A DNA stretch of 64,000 bases from Candidatus Cybelea sp. (lineage in GTDB: Bacteria; Vulcanimicrobiota; Vulcanimicrobiia; Vulcanimicrobiales; Vulcanimicrobiaceae). Shown here one piece after another: positions 1-8,996 of the stretch (position 1 is its first letter; each line of letters begins with the position of its first letter). The stretch lies in contig DASXFZ010000023.1 of NCBI GenBank assembly GCA_036489315.1, positions 1 to 64,000 of the forward strand. Reading direction: 5' to 3'. Position numbers and translations under genes: made by a program. A model generated the notes under the pieces. That model was not told where the DNA came from, searched no databases, and saw only the letters and a program-made list of their open reading frames with translations.

Positions 1-309
<309 letters not shown>

Positions 310-430
310 ATTAAACTACGCACCGCTCTCGAGGCACTGGAAGTTCTTCTCTGTACAGCTTTACAAGGTTTCCCGACGCGATTGGCTAGAGCTCCGGCTC
401 GCCATCGCGGCGGGGATCAAGTGAAAGGTT

Positions 431-547
431 TCTGGCGCCCATGGCGGCGGGGTCCCACCCGTTCCCATCCCGAACACGGCAGTTAAGCCCGCCAGCGCCG
501 ATGATAGTCGGGCCGCAGGGCCCCTCGAAAGTAGGACGGTGCCAGAT
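431..547 (+). rRNA. 5S ribosomal RNA
   Basis: The segment is about 117 nt. Its ends pair (TCTGGC at the start with GCCAGA at the end). It contains the 5S hallmarks CCCACCCGTTCCCATCCCGAA and GAAAGTAGGACGGTGCCAG. It lies 120 nt downstream of the 23S gene and just before a strong terminator, as expected for the last gene of an rRNA operon. Confidence 0.95.
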
Positions 548-555
548 TAATGAAC

Positions 556-591
556 GAAAGGCTCGCTGGATACAGCGAGCCTTTCTCTTTT
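556..591 (+). terminator. rRNA operon terminator
   Basis: A perfect 13-bp inverted repeat (GAAAGGCTCGCTG and CAGCGAGCCTTTC) with a 4-nt GATA loop is followed by TCTTTT. This is a textbook intrinsic terminator placed 8 nt after 5S rRNA. The next gene starts about 20 nt further on. Confidence 0.93.
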
Positions 592-609
592 GGGAGACCG
601 TAGATCTTC

Positions 610-1638
610 ATGAGCGACCTTCCGAATTTTAAGTTCGATCTCGAAAATGCGAAGGGATGGAGCGGCGCCGCCGGCTCGGCACGTCAGCACACCGTCAACG
701 AGTTTCCGATTTCGCAGAGTTTCGCCGCCGTCTCGATGCGGCTGGAACCCGGCGCGCTGCGCGAGCTGCATTGGCACGCGATCGCGGCGGAGTGGGCGTA
801 CGTCATTTCGGGGCGCTGCCGCGTTACGGTGATCGCGCCCTCGGGGGACGCGGAGATCTCCGACTTCGGCCCGGGGGATGTCTGGTATTTTCCGAAAGGA
901 CACGGGCACTCGATTCAAGGGCTTGGCCCCGGCGAATGTCACTTTCTTCTGATCTTCGACGACGGCCGCTTCTCGGAGTTCGGGACGTTCAGCATTACCG
1001 ATTGGATGTCGCGGACGCCGCCCGACGTGCTGGCCCAGAATCTGAGCCTGTCGCCCGAGGCGATCGCAAAGCTTCCCAAAGAAGAAGTCTACATCGCCGC
1101 CGGCGAGGTTCCGCCGGCTGCGCCGCCGCCGGCGCTCAACCCCGATCTCGCGCCGAGTCAGCTCAAGCATAAGTTCCGGCTCGGCGTCGCGCCGCTGATG
1201 CCGTTTCCAGGTGGAAGCGAACGTCTGGTCTCACAGAAGCAGTTCCCGATTGCCACCACCATTACGGGCGTGCTGCTCACGCTTGCACCCGGCGGCTTAC
1301 GCGAACTGCACTGGCACCCGAACGCCGACGAGTGGCAGTACTACATCGCAGGACGCTCCGAGATCGGCGTTTTCGGCGCGAACGGAAAGTACCGCCAGGA
1401 CGAGTTCGGACCGGGCGACGTCGCCTTTATCAACCGCGGCTTCGGCCACTACATTCGGCAGATCGGCAACGAAGAGACGCAGGTCCTCGTCGCCTTCAAC
1501 AGCCCCGACTATCAGGAGATCTCGCTGTCGTCGTGGCTGGCGTCGAACCCGCCGCGCCTGCTCGCCGACAACTTCGGGCTCGATCTCGGCGCTGTCGAGA
1601 GGCTGCCCCACGCGGGCCGCTTCATCGTTGGGAGGTAA
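610..1638 (+). CDS. Bicupin oxalate decarboxylase family protein
   Basis: The 342-aa protein has two cupin domains like OxdC, which converts oxalate to formate and CO2 with manganese. Domain 1 (about residues 30-125) keeps the metal ligands H54, H56, E61 and H100. Domain 2 (about 205-315) has H234, H236 and E241 plus a later GFGH histidine. A FSEFGTF segment (E123) matches the OxdC lid region (SENST), where the lid glutamate favours decarboxylase over oxidase chemistry. There is no signal peptide, so it is probably cytoplasmic. The ATG start gives a family-like N-terminus. The next gene follows after 2 nt and probably shares the transcript. It could act on another small carboxylic acid. Confidence 0.85.
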   Translation: MSDLPNFKFDLENAKGWSGAAGSARQHTVNEFPISQSFAAVSMRLEPGALRELHWHAIAAEWAYVISGRCRVTVIAPSGDAEISDFGPGDVWYFPKGHGHSIQGLGPGECHFLLIFDDGRFSEFGTFSITDWMSRTPPDVLAQNLSLSPEAIAKLPKEEVYIAAGEVPPAAPPPALNPDLAPSQLKHKFRLGVAPLMPFPGGSERLVSQKQFPIATTITGVLLTLAPGGLRELHWHPNADEWQYYIAGRSEIGVFGANGKYRQDEFGPGDVAFINRGFGHYIRQIGNEETQVLVAFNSPDYQEISLSSWLASNPPRLLADNFGLDLGAVERLPHAGRFIVGR

Positions 1639-1640
1639 CC

Positions 1641-2618
1641 ATGCTGCGCATCGCGTCCGGCCTTTGTTTGGCCGCTTTCCTCGTTTTTAGCTCGAACGGC
1701 GTGGCGCTCGCGCAGGCAAGCGACGACCTGACGCGCGCCAAGCAGCTCTACGACGACGGGAAATACAAAGAGTCGGTCGCGCTGCTCACTACCTACTTGA
1801 GCGCGCACCCGGCGGACGCGTCGGCGCTCGCCGCGCGCGGTGACGACTATCAAGCGCTGGGAAACGAACAGGCGGCGATCAACGACTACAGCGGGGCACT
1901 CGCGGTCAACGGGCAATATGCGTATGCCTGGGCGTCGCGCTGCGATTCGTATCGGGCGATCGACCAAACGGCGCGCGCGTTGAGCGACTGCAACAAGGCG
2001 ATCGAGCTGGATCCGAAGATGTCGTACGCCTATCGCGTGCGCGCGCTGGTGCAGCTTTCCGCCGCTAATCCGCAAGCGGCGCTGCCCGACGCAAATCGCG
2101 CCGTCGAGCTGACGCCCAACAGCCCGTTCGCGCTGAGCATCCGCTGCCACACGTACGTCGCGCTGCAAAAATACACCCAAGCGAGCAACGACTGCAACGC
2201 CGCCTTGGCAATCGATCCGAGCAGCGACATCGCCTACTTCTACCGCGGCGAGGCCGAGCTCAACCTGGCGGAGTGGGACAAAGCAATTGCGGACTTAGAG
2301 AAATCGCGCCAGCTCAATTCCGAAGAGACGAACGCCGATTATTGGCTCGCGCTGGCTTTTATGGGGAAAGGTTCCTACCCTGAGGCGCTCACCTCGATCG
2401 ATGCCTACATCCAGTCGGACGCCGACGACGGCGACGGCTATTTGACCAGGGCGACGATCGAAGCCAAGCTGGGAAACTCATCCGAAGCGCGGCTCTCGGC
2501 GAGCAACGCGCTCAAACACTACATGATCGACAACGATCAAAGCGGTGCCGCGAAAGCACAGGCGCTCCTCACCGGGCTCAACGGCCCAACCCCTTCACCG
2601 CAGCCGCCGCACATCTAG
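1641..2618 (+). CDS. Secreted tetratricopeptide-repeat protein
   Basis: The ATG at 1641 follows a GGGAGG ribosome binding site and lies 2 nt after the oxalate decarboxylase stop, so the two are probably cotranscribed. The 325-aa product starts with a signal peptide (hydrophobic stretch to about residue 26, ending ALAQA). The rest is about eight degenerate TPR units, recognisable by the A-x4-Y/D-x7-P spacing, for example the DCNKAIELDP segment. TPRs bind other proteins, so this is probably a periplasmic scaffold. No enzymatic domain is visible and the partner is unknown. Confidence 0.85.
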   Translation: MLRIASGLCLAAFLVFSSNGVALAQASDDLTRAKQLYDDGKYKESVALLTTYLSAHPADASALAARGDDYQALGNEQAAINDYSGALAVNGQYAYAWASRCDSYRAIDQTARALSDCNKAIELDPKMSYAYRVRALVQLSAANPQAALPDANRAVELTPNSPFALSIRCHTYVALQKYTQASNDCNAALAIDPSSDIAYFYRGEAELNLAEWDKAIADLEKSRQLNSEETNADYWLALAFMGKGSYPEALTSIDAYIQSDADDGDGYLTRATIEAKLGNSSEARLSASNALKHYMIDNDQSGAAKAQALLTGLNGPTPSPQPPHI

Positions 2619-2649
2619 TAGTAGCGACCGCGGGCTTCGGGCTGCGTTT

Positions 2650-3891
2650 CTACGGGCGAGCGACGTACTCGAACTGCGCGCGGAAGGCTTCGGCGCTCAG
2701 GTTCGTCTGCGCGGCGAGCGTCGCGAGCTTCCGATCGTCGGAGAGATCCGAGGGGTCGAGGTAGACCATGTAGTCGCGAGCGACGCGATAGGCTTCGGTC
2801 GTCAGGTCGACCTGACGGGTACGGATGCGCCCGGTTTCGGGATCGAGGAGATCCCTCAGGTCGAGCGGCGTCACGTGTCCGCCCGAGAGGGCGATCAGCG
2901 CGCCGCTGCCGCCGTCGAGCAGGTAGCGCACCGCGCCGAAACCCAGCGTTCGCGTGTAGTCGACGTCGAACGCGACGGGCTTGGCGCAGCGCAGCTCGTA
3001 GCCGATGTCTTTGGTATGCGGCAGGGAGTCGACGCCGATCTCGGTGAGGCGGTCCCGCACGGCATCGCGCAGGACGATGCCCAGTGGAACGTCGGCGAGC
3101 CGAATGTTGCCGAAGGAGTCGCGCCCGAGATGCTCGACCGCGTCGCGAAGGTCGTCCCAAACGTGCTCCGCGATTCCTTCGGCGACGACGGCGATGCCGT
3201 GCTCGCGCCCAAAGGAGCGCCGCTTGACGATCGAGCCGACGATGACGTCGACGACCGATGCCAGGGTGGCGCGTTCCGCGAACTCCTCGGGCAAAACCGC
3301 GACGGTCGAGCCGGAGGCTTTGCACATGCCCAGTGCCAGGGAGCCGGACTTGCGCCCCATGCAGATGACGATGTACCAGCGCGCGGTCGTGCGCGCGTCC
3401 TCCATCAGGCTTTCGAGAATTCCCGCGCCGACCGAACGCGCGGTTTCGAATCCAAAGGTCGGTGCATTGTCGGGAAGCGGCAAGTCGTTGTCGATCGTCT
3501 TCGGTACCGTTGCGACGCCGATTCGGCCGTGCATGCGCTCGGCAATCTTGGCGGCACCGTACGTCGTATCGTCGCCGCCGATGCAGACGAGATAGCGCGC
3601 GCCCAACGCCGCGAGCGAGCTGACGCAGCGCTGCAGCGTCGCCTCGTCTCGTGCCGGATTGGTGCGCGACGTGCGTAAGATCGATCCGCCGCTGGTGTGA
3701 ATGCGCGAGACGCGATCGAAGTTGAGCTCGACCGTCTTCGGGGGCGCGCCTGCGGCGAGATCGCGATAGCCGTCGTAGATGCCGACGGGGCGCAGGCCGC
3801 ATTTGAACGCTTCCATCGCGGCCGAAGCGATGACGCCGTTGATGCCCGGCGCGGGTCCGCCGCCGACGAGAATTGCCAACGTTTCAGCCAT
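2650..3891 (-). CDS. 6-phosphofructokinase, probably pyrophosphate-dependent
   Basis: The 413-aa PfkA-family enzyme interconverts fructose 6-phosphate and fructose 1,6-bisphosphate. The donor-binding loop reads GGDDT (residues 105-109) and the catalytic loop reads PKTIDND (130-136). ATP enzymes have GGDGS and PGTIDND. Asp at the second Gly position and Lys in place of Gly are the known markers of PPi-PFK, so a reversible PPi-linked reaction is inferred. The N-terminal glycine loop is GGGPAPGIN, slightly unlike the usual GGDxPGxN. It lies 6 nt downstream of the sugar dehydrogenase-like gene, probably in one transcript. Confidence 0.88.
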   Translation of the reverse strand: MAETLAILVGGGPAPGINGVIASAAMEAFKCGLRPVGIYDGYRDLAAGAPPKTVELNFDRVSRIHTSGGSILRTSRTNPARDEATLQRCVSSLAALGARYLVCIGGDDTTYGAAKIAERMHGRIGVATVPKTIDNDLPLPDNAPTFGFETARSVGAGILESLMEDARTTARWYIVICMGRKSGSLALGMCKASGSTVAVLPEEFAERATLASVVDVIVGSIVKRRSFGREHGIAVVAEGIAEHVWDDLRDAVEHLGRDSFGNIRLADVPLGIVLRDAVRDRLTEIGVDSLPHTKDIGYELRCAKPVAFDVDYTRTLGFGAVRYLLDGGSGALIALSGGHVTPLDLRDLLDPETGRIRTRQVDLTTEAYRVARDYMVYLDPSDLSDDRKLATLAAQTNLSAEAFRAQFEYVARP

Positions 3892-3897
3892 GCACGC

Positions 3898-5106
3898 TCA
3901 CCGGCTGCGCGTCGGGCGAATGCGATAGATCGCGCCGCTCGCGTCGTCGGCAACGAAGAGGCTCCCGCGCGAGCCGACCGCGATTCCCGTAGGCCGCCCG
4001 GCTCGCGTAAGACAACCGCTTTGGAAACCCGTAACGAAGTCCGTCCATTGCGTCGCCGGGTTCGTCCAGTCGACCGGCTTGACCGGCACGTCGCCCTTCA
4101 TCGGAATGAAGACGACGCGCGGCGGCGCGACGTAACAACCGGTGCGGTCGCGATGCCAGGAACCGTGCGCGGTCGCGAAGAGCCCGCCGCGATAGCGCGC
4201 GGGAAACGCGTAGGGGCCGGCCGGCGAAAGCGGATAGAACGTCGCGCCGATGATCGTCGAGTACGCGGGAAGGACGATGAGCGGAGCCACCGTGTGCGAA
4301 CAATCCGCACCGGGCCAATACGCATGATGGTTCTCCTCGCATAGCGGCCAGCCATAATCGGCAACGCCGGCGTGCGCCGAGAGATCGTCGAGAAACTCGT
4401 ACGGATGCCCGAAGGCGAGATCGTCTTGCCCGGCCCCGCCGACCCATACCGCGTTGCTCTGTGGGTTCACGGCAAGCGCGATGCCGTTTCGAAGCCGCTT
4501 CGCGCGCTGATGAAATTCGCTGCCCGACGCTTCCATGACGGAGACCGCGGCGCGTGTCGGATCGGGTTCGACGCATGGGCTCGCTCCGCCGTTCATACGC
4601 GCGTTGCACGACGAGCCGGCGGAGACATAGACGAGCCCCTTCGAAAATGCGAGCGATGTCGTATTGTGCACGTCGCCGTCCGTACCCGGCGCCACCGGTC
4701 CGCTACGAACGTCGGCAATCCGGCGCGGCTGGAGAGGGCGCCCCGAGGTGGGATCCGCGATGGCCCAGACGTGATGCGTCGTCGCGACGAGCAGCTCCGA
4801 TCGCTGCGCAACGAAGGTGACGCCCGCAGCCAGGTCGTCGGGCAACGACGCGAGGACCCGCGCCTGGCCGGGGTTCGATTCCGCGTTGGGGACGAGATAG
4901 AGGTCGCGGCCGTTGGTGGCGACGACCAAATCGCCGTTTGGCAGCGCAGCGAGTTCTCGCGCGCCGCCGACCGAGGCGATCGACTCGATCGTAAAACCCG
5001 GAGGTACGTCTAACTTCGGGCTCGCCAGCGCGGCGCAGGCCGAGATGAGGGTTGCCGGCAGCGCGACACAACAAAAGACTCCCGCTCGTCTCGAATTAAC
5101 TCTCAC
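3898..5106 (-). CDS. PQQ-dependent sugar dehydrogenase family protein (glucose/sorbosone dehydrogenase fold)
   Basis: The 402-aa secreted beta-propeller belongs to the soluble glucose/aldose sugar dehydrogenase family, whose members oxidise sugars with PQQ. The N-terminus has a signal peptide. ISAC around residue 24 could be a lipobox, or cleavage may fall after CAALA. Family-like stretches include DGDVHNTTSLAF, with the candidate catalytic His, then GVADYGWPLC and GLFATAHGSWHR. No PQQ synthesis genes are in the window. It is first in a two-gene run with the phosphofructokinase. Substrate and PQQ dependence are inferred from the family only. Confidence 0.78.
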   Translation of the reverse strand: MRVNSRRAGVFCCVALPATLISACAALASPKLDVPPGFTIESIASVGGARELAALPNGDLVVATNGRDLYLVPNAESNPGQARVLASLPDDLAAGVTFVAQRSELLVATTHHVWAIADPTSGRPLQPRRIADVRSGPVAPGTDGDVHNTTSLAFSKGLVYVSAGSSCNARMNGGASPCVEPDPTRAAVSVMEASGSEFHQRAKRLRNGIALAVNPQSNAVWVGGAGQDDLAFGHPYEFLDDLSAHAGVADYGWPLCEENHHAYWPGADCSHTVAPLIVLPAYSTIIGATFYPLSPAGPYAFPARYRGGLFATAHGSWHRDRTGCYVAPPRVVFIPMKGDVPVKPVDWTNPATQWTDFVTGFQSGCLTRAGRPTGIAVGSRGSLFVADDASGAIYRIRPTRSR

Positions 5107-5157
5107 GGGAGCCTTACTTACCCTTGACGGCCGGCGCGCATGCCGGCGCCGCGCAAA

Positions 5158-5754
5158 CTACGCCGGGGGTTGCTGATCCGGCGGCGCTTGGCCCTGAGGC
5201 GGGCCTTGATTCGGAGGCGGGCCCTGCTCGGGCGGCCCCTGCTCTGGCGGCCCCTGCTCGGGCGGCCCCTGATTGGGTTGTCCCTGGTACTGCTGGCCTT
5301 GATCGGGCTGGCCCTGATCCGGCTGCCCTTGATAACCTTGCGGTTGCTGCTGGGGGTTCTGACCTTGGTAGTTGGCGCCTTGACCTTGGCCGCGGCGCTG
5401 CATCTGAGCGCGATGCGCTTGACGCTCCTGCTGGTATTGGCCCTGCTGATCCGAACTGAGCACGCCCATGATCTGACGGTGCAGCTCCTTGGTGGCGTTA
5501 CGATCGACGGGGCTGCCCGCCGGGTGAGACTGCGAATACTGATCGACCATCGACTGAATTCGCTGCTGCTGATCCCCGGAGAGGTTCAGGTGGCCAAATC
5601 GCTTCATCCAGCGGTGCTGGATCTTTGCGGCGCTCGGCGTCGTGTGTTGATGGCGTGTTTGTGCACCCGGCTGCTGGCTTTGCTGGGCCAAGGCAGAGAC
5701 CGGTACGGCAAGCGCCACCGCTAAGGCGCCCGCGGTAAGGAGGTTGATCTTCAT
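5158..5754 (-). CDS. Secreted Gln/Pro/Gly-rich protein with Spy/CpxP-like helical segment
   Basis: The 198-aa protein has a clear signal peptide (to ALAQQ, about residue 24). Residues 40-115 are helical and contain LNLSGDQQQRI, resembling the LTxxQ motif of Spy/CpxP periplasmic proteins. Residues 118-198 are low-complexity Q/G/P repeats (GPPEQ, QGQPDQ). A periplasmic stress or chaperone-like role is possible but unproven. The repeat tail may vary in length between strains. It is a single gene, 51 nt upstream of the sugar dehydrogenase-like gene on the same strand. Confidence 0.7.
   Translation of the reverse strand: MKINLLTAGALAVALAVPVSALAQQSQQPGAQTRHQHTTPSAAKIQHRWMKRFGHLNLSGDQQQRIQSMVDQYSQSHPAGSPVDRNATKELHRQIMGVLSSDQQGQYQQERQAHRAQMQRRGQGQGANYQGQNPQQQPQGYQGQPDQGQPDQGQQYQGQPNQGPPEQGPPEQGPPEQGPPPNQGPPQGQAPPDQQPPA
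5216..5275. repeat. 15-bp in-frame tandem repeats in the Q/P-rich gene
   Basis: About four near-identical 15-nt units (GGCGGCCCCTGCTCG on the plus strand) encode the repeated GPPEQ pentapeptide on the minus strand. The middle copies differ by one base, so slippage could change the copy number in frame. Confidence 0.85.
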
Positions 5755-5799
5755 GGGATGATCTTAGCGGTGGCCCCGGCTAGCCGCCTGAACCTGCGA

Positions 5800-7374
5800 T
5801 TAGGACCGGGCAAGCGGTTTAATCGCAACCGCATTGACCGCGTCCGAGACGTGCCCTTCGAAACGCTTGAAATTGTCGAAGAAGAGCTGCGATAGCTTGC
5901 GCGCCTGCGCGTCGTAAGCGTCCTTGTCGGCCCAGGCGTTACGCGGATTCAAAACCTCCGTCGGGACCTCCGGAACGGCGGTCGGAACCGCTAAGCCAAA
6001 GAACGGCTCGGTTTCGTACGAATCGGGAATCCGGCCCTCGATCGCGGCGTTGACCATCGCGCGGGTGTGCGCGATCGACATACGGTGGCCGACTCCGTAC
6101 GGACCGCCGGTCCAGCCCGTGTTCACCAGCCAGCACGTCACCTTGTGCTCGTCGATCTTTCGCCCGAGCAGACGCGCGTACACCGTCGGATGGTGGACCA
6201 TGAACGGTGCGCCGAAGCAGGTCGAGAACGTTGCCTGCGGCTCGCTGATCCCACGCTCCGTACCGGCAACCTTCGCGGTGTAGCCCGAAAGGAAGTGGTA
6301 CATCGCCTGTTCGGGCGTCAGCTTCGAGATCGGCGGCAGAACGCCGAATGCGTCGGCCGTGAGCATGATGATCGTTCTTGGGTGTCCCGCCTGGCTCGAC
6401 GGGACGATATTGAGAATGAATTCGAGCGGATAGGCCGAGCGCGTGTTCTCCGTTTTCGCATCCGAGTCGACGTCGAGTTGACGCGTCTGCTCGTCGTACA
6501 CGACGTTCTCGATAACGGTGGAGAAGCGATTGGTGGCCGCCCAAATCTCGGGCTCGGCCGTCGGGGAGAGACGAATCACCTTCGCGTAGCAGCCGCCTTC
6601 GAAGTTGAAGACGCCGTCGGCAGACCAACCGTGCTCGTCGTCGCCGATCAGCGGCCGGCGAGAATCGGACGAGAGCGTCGTCTTTCCGGTGCCCGAGAGG
6701 CCGAAAAGAATCGCAACGTCGCCCTGCCGGCCTTGATTAGCCGAGCAGTGCATCGGCAGCGTCTCGCGCAGCGGCAGCAGGTAGTTCATGACCGTAAATA
6801 CCGACTTCTTGATTTCGCCGGCGTAACGCGTTCCGCCGATGAGGATCATGCGCCGTGCAAAGTTTACGAGAATGAAGGTTCCCGAACGAGTTCCGTCACG
6901 CTGCGGATCGGCTTGGAAAAGCGCCGCATCGACGACCGTGAACTCCGGAACAAAATCGGCGACCGGGCGTTCCGGCGTGATGAAGAGATGGCGCGCGAAC
7001 AGATTATGCCAGGCAAGCTCCGTATAGACCCGGATCGGAACTCGATAGCGTTCGTCGGCGCCGGCGTAACAATCGAGCGAATAGACTTCACGCTCCGAGA
7101 GATAGGCGGCGACACGGTCCCACAACGCGTCGAATTGCTCCGGGGCGATCGCTTGATTCGCTTCGCTCCAATCGATGTGCGCTTCGCTCGAGGGTTCGCG
7201 AACGAAGAATTTGTCTTTGGGAGAGCGGCCGGTGTGCGGACGCGTGTCGACGATCAGCTGTCCGCTCGGGCCGAGCACGCCTTCGCCTCGCGCGATCGCG
7301 TGCTCGATCAGCGCCGGTGCGGAGAGGTTCTCCCACAGTTTAACGACCTTGAGTTTTTCGGGAAGCGAAAGAAT
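5800..7374 (-). CDS. pckA: Phosphoenolpyruvate carboxykinase (ATP), probable ATT start
   Basis: PckA converts oxaloacetate and ATP to phosphoenolpyruvate, CO2 and ADP, the first committed step of gluconeogenesis. The kinase loop [11 protein letters not shown], the IGDDEHGW motif, the [14 protein letters not shown] segment and the GRSPKDKF N-terminal motif are all present. No ATG, GTG or TTG lies where the family starts. An ATT at 7372-7374 sits 7 nt after a perfect AGGAGG and gives a 524-aa protein, the normal length. The nearest in-frame canonical start downstream (GTG in the GEGVLG segment) would remove about 30 conserved residues. The frame is open much further upstream, but only through the divergent peptidase gene. 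Confidence 0.9.
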   Translation of the reverse strand: MLSLPEKLKVVKLWENLSAPALIEHAIARGEGVLGPSGQLIVDTRPHTGRSPKDKFFVREPSSEAHIDWSEANQAIAPEQFDALWDRVAAYLSEREVYSLDCYAGADERYRVPIRVYTELAWHNLFARHLFITPERPVADFVPEFTVVDAALFQADPQRDGTRSGTFILVNFARRMILIGGTRYAGEIKKSVFTVMNYLLPLRETLPMHCSANQGRQGDVAILFGLSGTGKTTLSSDSRRPLIGDDEHGWSADGVFNFEGGCYAKVIRLSPTAEPEIWAATNRFSTVIENVVYDEQTRQLDVDSDAKTENTRSAYPLEFILNIVPSSQAGHPRTIIMLTADAFGVLPPISKLTPEQAMYHFLSGYTAKVAGTERGISEPQATFSTCFGAPFMVHHPTVYARLLGRKIDEHKVTCWLVNTGWTGGPYGVGHRMSIAHTRAMVNAAIEGRIPDSYETEPFFGLAVPTAVPEVPTEVLNPRNAWADKDAYDAQARKLSQLFFDNFKRFEGHVSDAVNAVAIKPLARS

Positions 7375-7381
7375 GGTGACT

Positions 7382-7387
7382 CCTCCT
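7382..7387 (-). promoter_or_regulatory. Shine-Dalgarno AGGAGG supporting the ATT start of pckA
   Basis: On the minus strand AGGAGG is followed by 7 nt and then ATT in the pckA frame. It is a perfect consensus at ideal spacing and it decides the start choice. Confidence 0.75.
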
Positions 7388-7482
7388 GTATATCCTGCTA
7401 AAACGGCTTCTCTAATAGTGCTTTCCCACGCTGCATGAACGAGCCTGCAGGCGGTACTTCCATTGAGTCCAATGCAGGAAGC

Positions 7483-8601
7483 ATGCGCTGGATGCTTCTC
7501 CTGCCCACCCTTGCCGTTCTCCCTTTCCACTTCGGGTTCTTTGCGACCGGTCCGCTGGATGCGATAACCGACGTCACCGGCGTCCGCGTCGGGCATGTGA
7601 CCAAAGTCGAAGGAAGTGACGCTCGTACCGGTGCGACGGCCGTTCTTCCCAACCCGGACCCCTGGGACCACAAGGTGTCGGCTGCATTCTTCGCTTTCAA
7701 CGGCAACGGCGAGATGACGGGCACACACTGGATCGACGAGTCCGGCTATCTCGAAGAGCCGATCGTGTTGACCGACACGCTGGACGTTGGACGCGCGGCC
7801 GACGGCGTCGTCAGCTGGGTTATCCAGCACCACCCGGCGGTCGGTCGCGGCGACGACGTTCCCCTGCCGGTGGTCGCGGAATGCGATGACGGGCTACTGA
7901 ACGACATTCAGGCGCGAGCGGTCACGCCGAGCGACGTGGTCGGCTTGCTCAACTCCGCCGCGCCGGGCCAGTTCGCACGAGGCAGCGTCGGCGCCGGTAC
8001 CGGAATGAACGCGTTCGGCTTCCGCGCGGGAATCGGCTCCGCGTCGCGCGTGTTGCCGGCCGGCGAAGGCGGCTATCGCGTCGGCGTGCTGGTCAATGAC
8101 AACACCGGAAGCCGCCGGCGTCAGCTCAACATCGTCGGCGTACCCGTCGGCGAGCGTCTCGAAAGCGAGTATCGTCCGATCTATCCCAAGCGAACCGCGC
8201 TGCACGGGCGACTTGCCGAAGGAAGCATCGTGATCGTTATTGCGACCGACGCTCCGCTGAACGGCCGCCAGCTGCGTGCGTTGACGCTGCGCGCGGCGAT
8301 GGGAATGGCGAGGACGGGATTGACGTCCTCAACGGGCAGCGGCGATCTGATTATCGGGTTCTCGACATCGCACGTCTTCGAGCGGGTTGCAAACTATACC
8401 GTCGAGGCGCCGAAACAGCCGATTCTCGAGGACGACGACGCGCTCGATGCGCTCTATACGGCGACCGCAGAAGCGACCCAGGCCGCGATCTACGACGCGC
8501 TCTTCGAAGCCAAGACGATGACGGGACGTAACGGTGCGACCGTCTACGCGCTCCCAGCCCAGCGAGTGCTGGAGATGCTGCAGACGGCGCGCGCGATATG
8601 A
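7483..8601 (+). CDS. P1 (S58) family peptidase, DmpA-like aminopeptidase
   Basis: The family is made as a precursor and self-cleaves just before a serine that becomes the N-terminal nucleophile. Here the STGSGDL motif places that bond at G285-S286. Other family stretches are [11 protein letters not shown] near the N-terminus and GSVGAGTGM. The ATG at 7483 is chosen because AGGA precedes it and it leaves about 110 bp for the divergent pckA leader. An in-frame ATG at 7435 is the alternative. The first 20 or so residues are hydrophobic, so it may be exported. The 372-aa length fits the family. It overlaps the next gene by 4 bp. Confidence 0.85.
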   Translation: MRWMLLLPTLAVLPFHFGFFATGPLDAITDVTGVRVGHVTKVEGSDARTGATAVLPNPDPWDHKVSAAFFAFNGNGEMTGTHWIDESGYLEEPIVLTDTLDVGRAADGVVSWVIQHHPAVGRGDDVPLPVVAECDDGLLNDIQARAVTPSDVVGLLNSAAPGQFARGSVGAGTGMNAFGFRAGIGSASRVLPAGEGGYRVGVLVNDNTGSRRRQLNIVGVPVGERLESEYRPIYPKRTALHGRLAEGSIVIVIATDAPLNGRQLRALTLRAAMGMARTGLTSSTGSGDLIIGFSTSHVFERVANYTVEAPKQPILEDDDALDALYTATAEATQAAIYDALFEAKTMTGRNGATVYALPAQRVLEMLQTARAI

Positions 8602-8996
8602 AAATAGAGCTTGGCGTGGTCGGACACTTCGGACTCGCCGTGCGCGATCCGAAAGCGAGCGCGCGGTGGTGGCGGCGACTCTTCGATCTCGAGACGATCT
8701 TCGAAGGCGACGACTACGTGGGCCTATCGAACGAACACGTCACGATCGTCCTGCACGCGGGCGTGCCGCATCCGGCGACGCTCGGCCATATGTCGTTCCA
8801 TCTGCCGAGCATGGCGCGTTTGCGCGGGGCGCTCGAGCTTCTCAAACAGCATCACATCGACGTCGAAGACCCCGGCGACGAGATCGGGCCGGAGACGCCC
8901 GGCTCGCCGCACATGGGGTTGTGGTTTCACGATCCCGACGGCTATCGTTGGGAGCTTTCCGTTCAGTACGGCGGAGCGCTAGCCGGTCAGCGTTAG
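8598..8996 (+). CDS. VOC (glyoxalase/bleomycin-resistance) superfamily protein
   Basis: The 132-aa protein has two beta-alpha-beta-beta-beta modules. H10 (GHFGLAV), the mid-protein GHMSFHLPS and the C-terminal DPDGYRWELS are typical metal-ligand regions of VOC enzymes. The start overlaps the peptidase stop (ATGA), so translation is coupled. Its 3' end overlaps the convergent aldehyde dehydrogenase gene by 4 bp. The substrate cannot be told from sequence. Confidence 0.8.
   Translation: MKIELGVVGHFGLAVRDPKASARWWRRLFDLETIFEGDDYVGLSNEHVTIVLHAGVPHPATLGHMSFHLPSMARLRGALELLKQHHIDVEDPGDEIGPETPGSPHMGLWFHDPDGYRWELSVQYGGALAGQR

Noticed and set aside
547-1170. 207-codon minus-strand ORF opposite the oxalate decarboxylase
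   Set aside because: Arg-rich shadow of the cupin gene; the plus-strand protein has clear family motifs.
7375-7833. Upstream extension of the pckA reading frame to 677 aa
   Set aside because: It runs through the divergent peptidase gene, lacks similarity to PEPCK, and the AGGAGG-ATT site explains the start.
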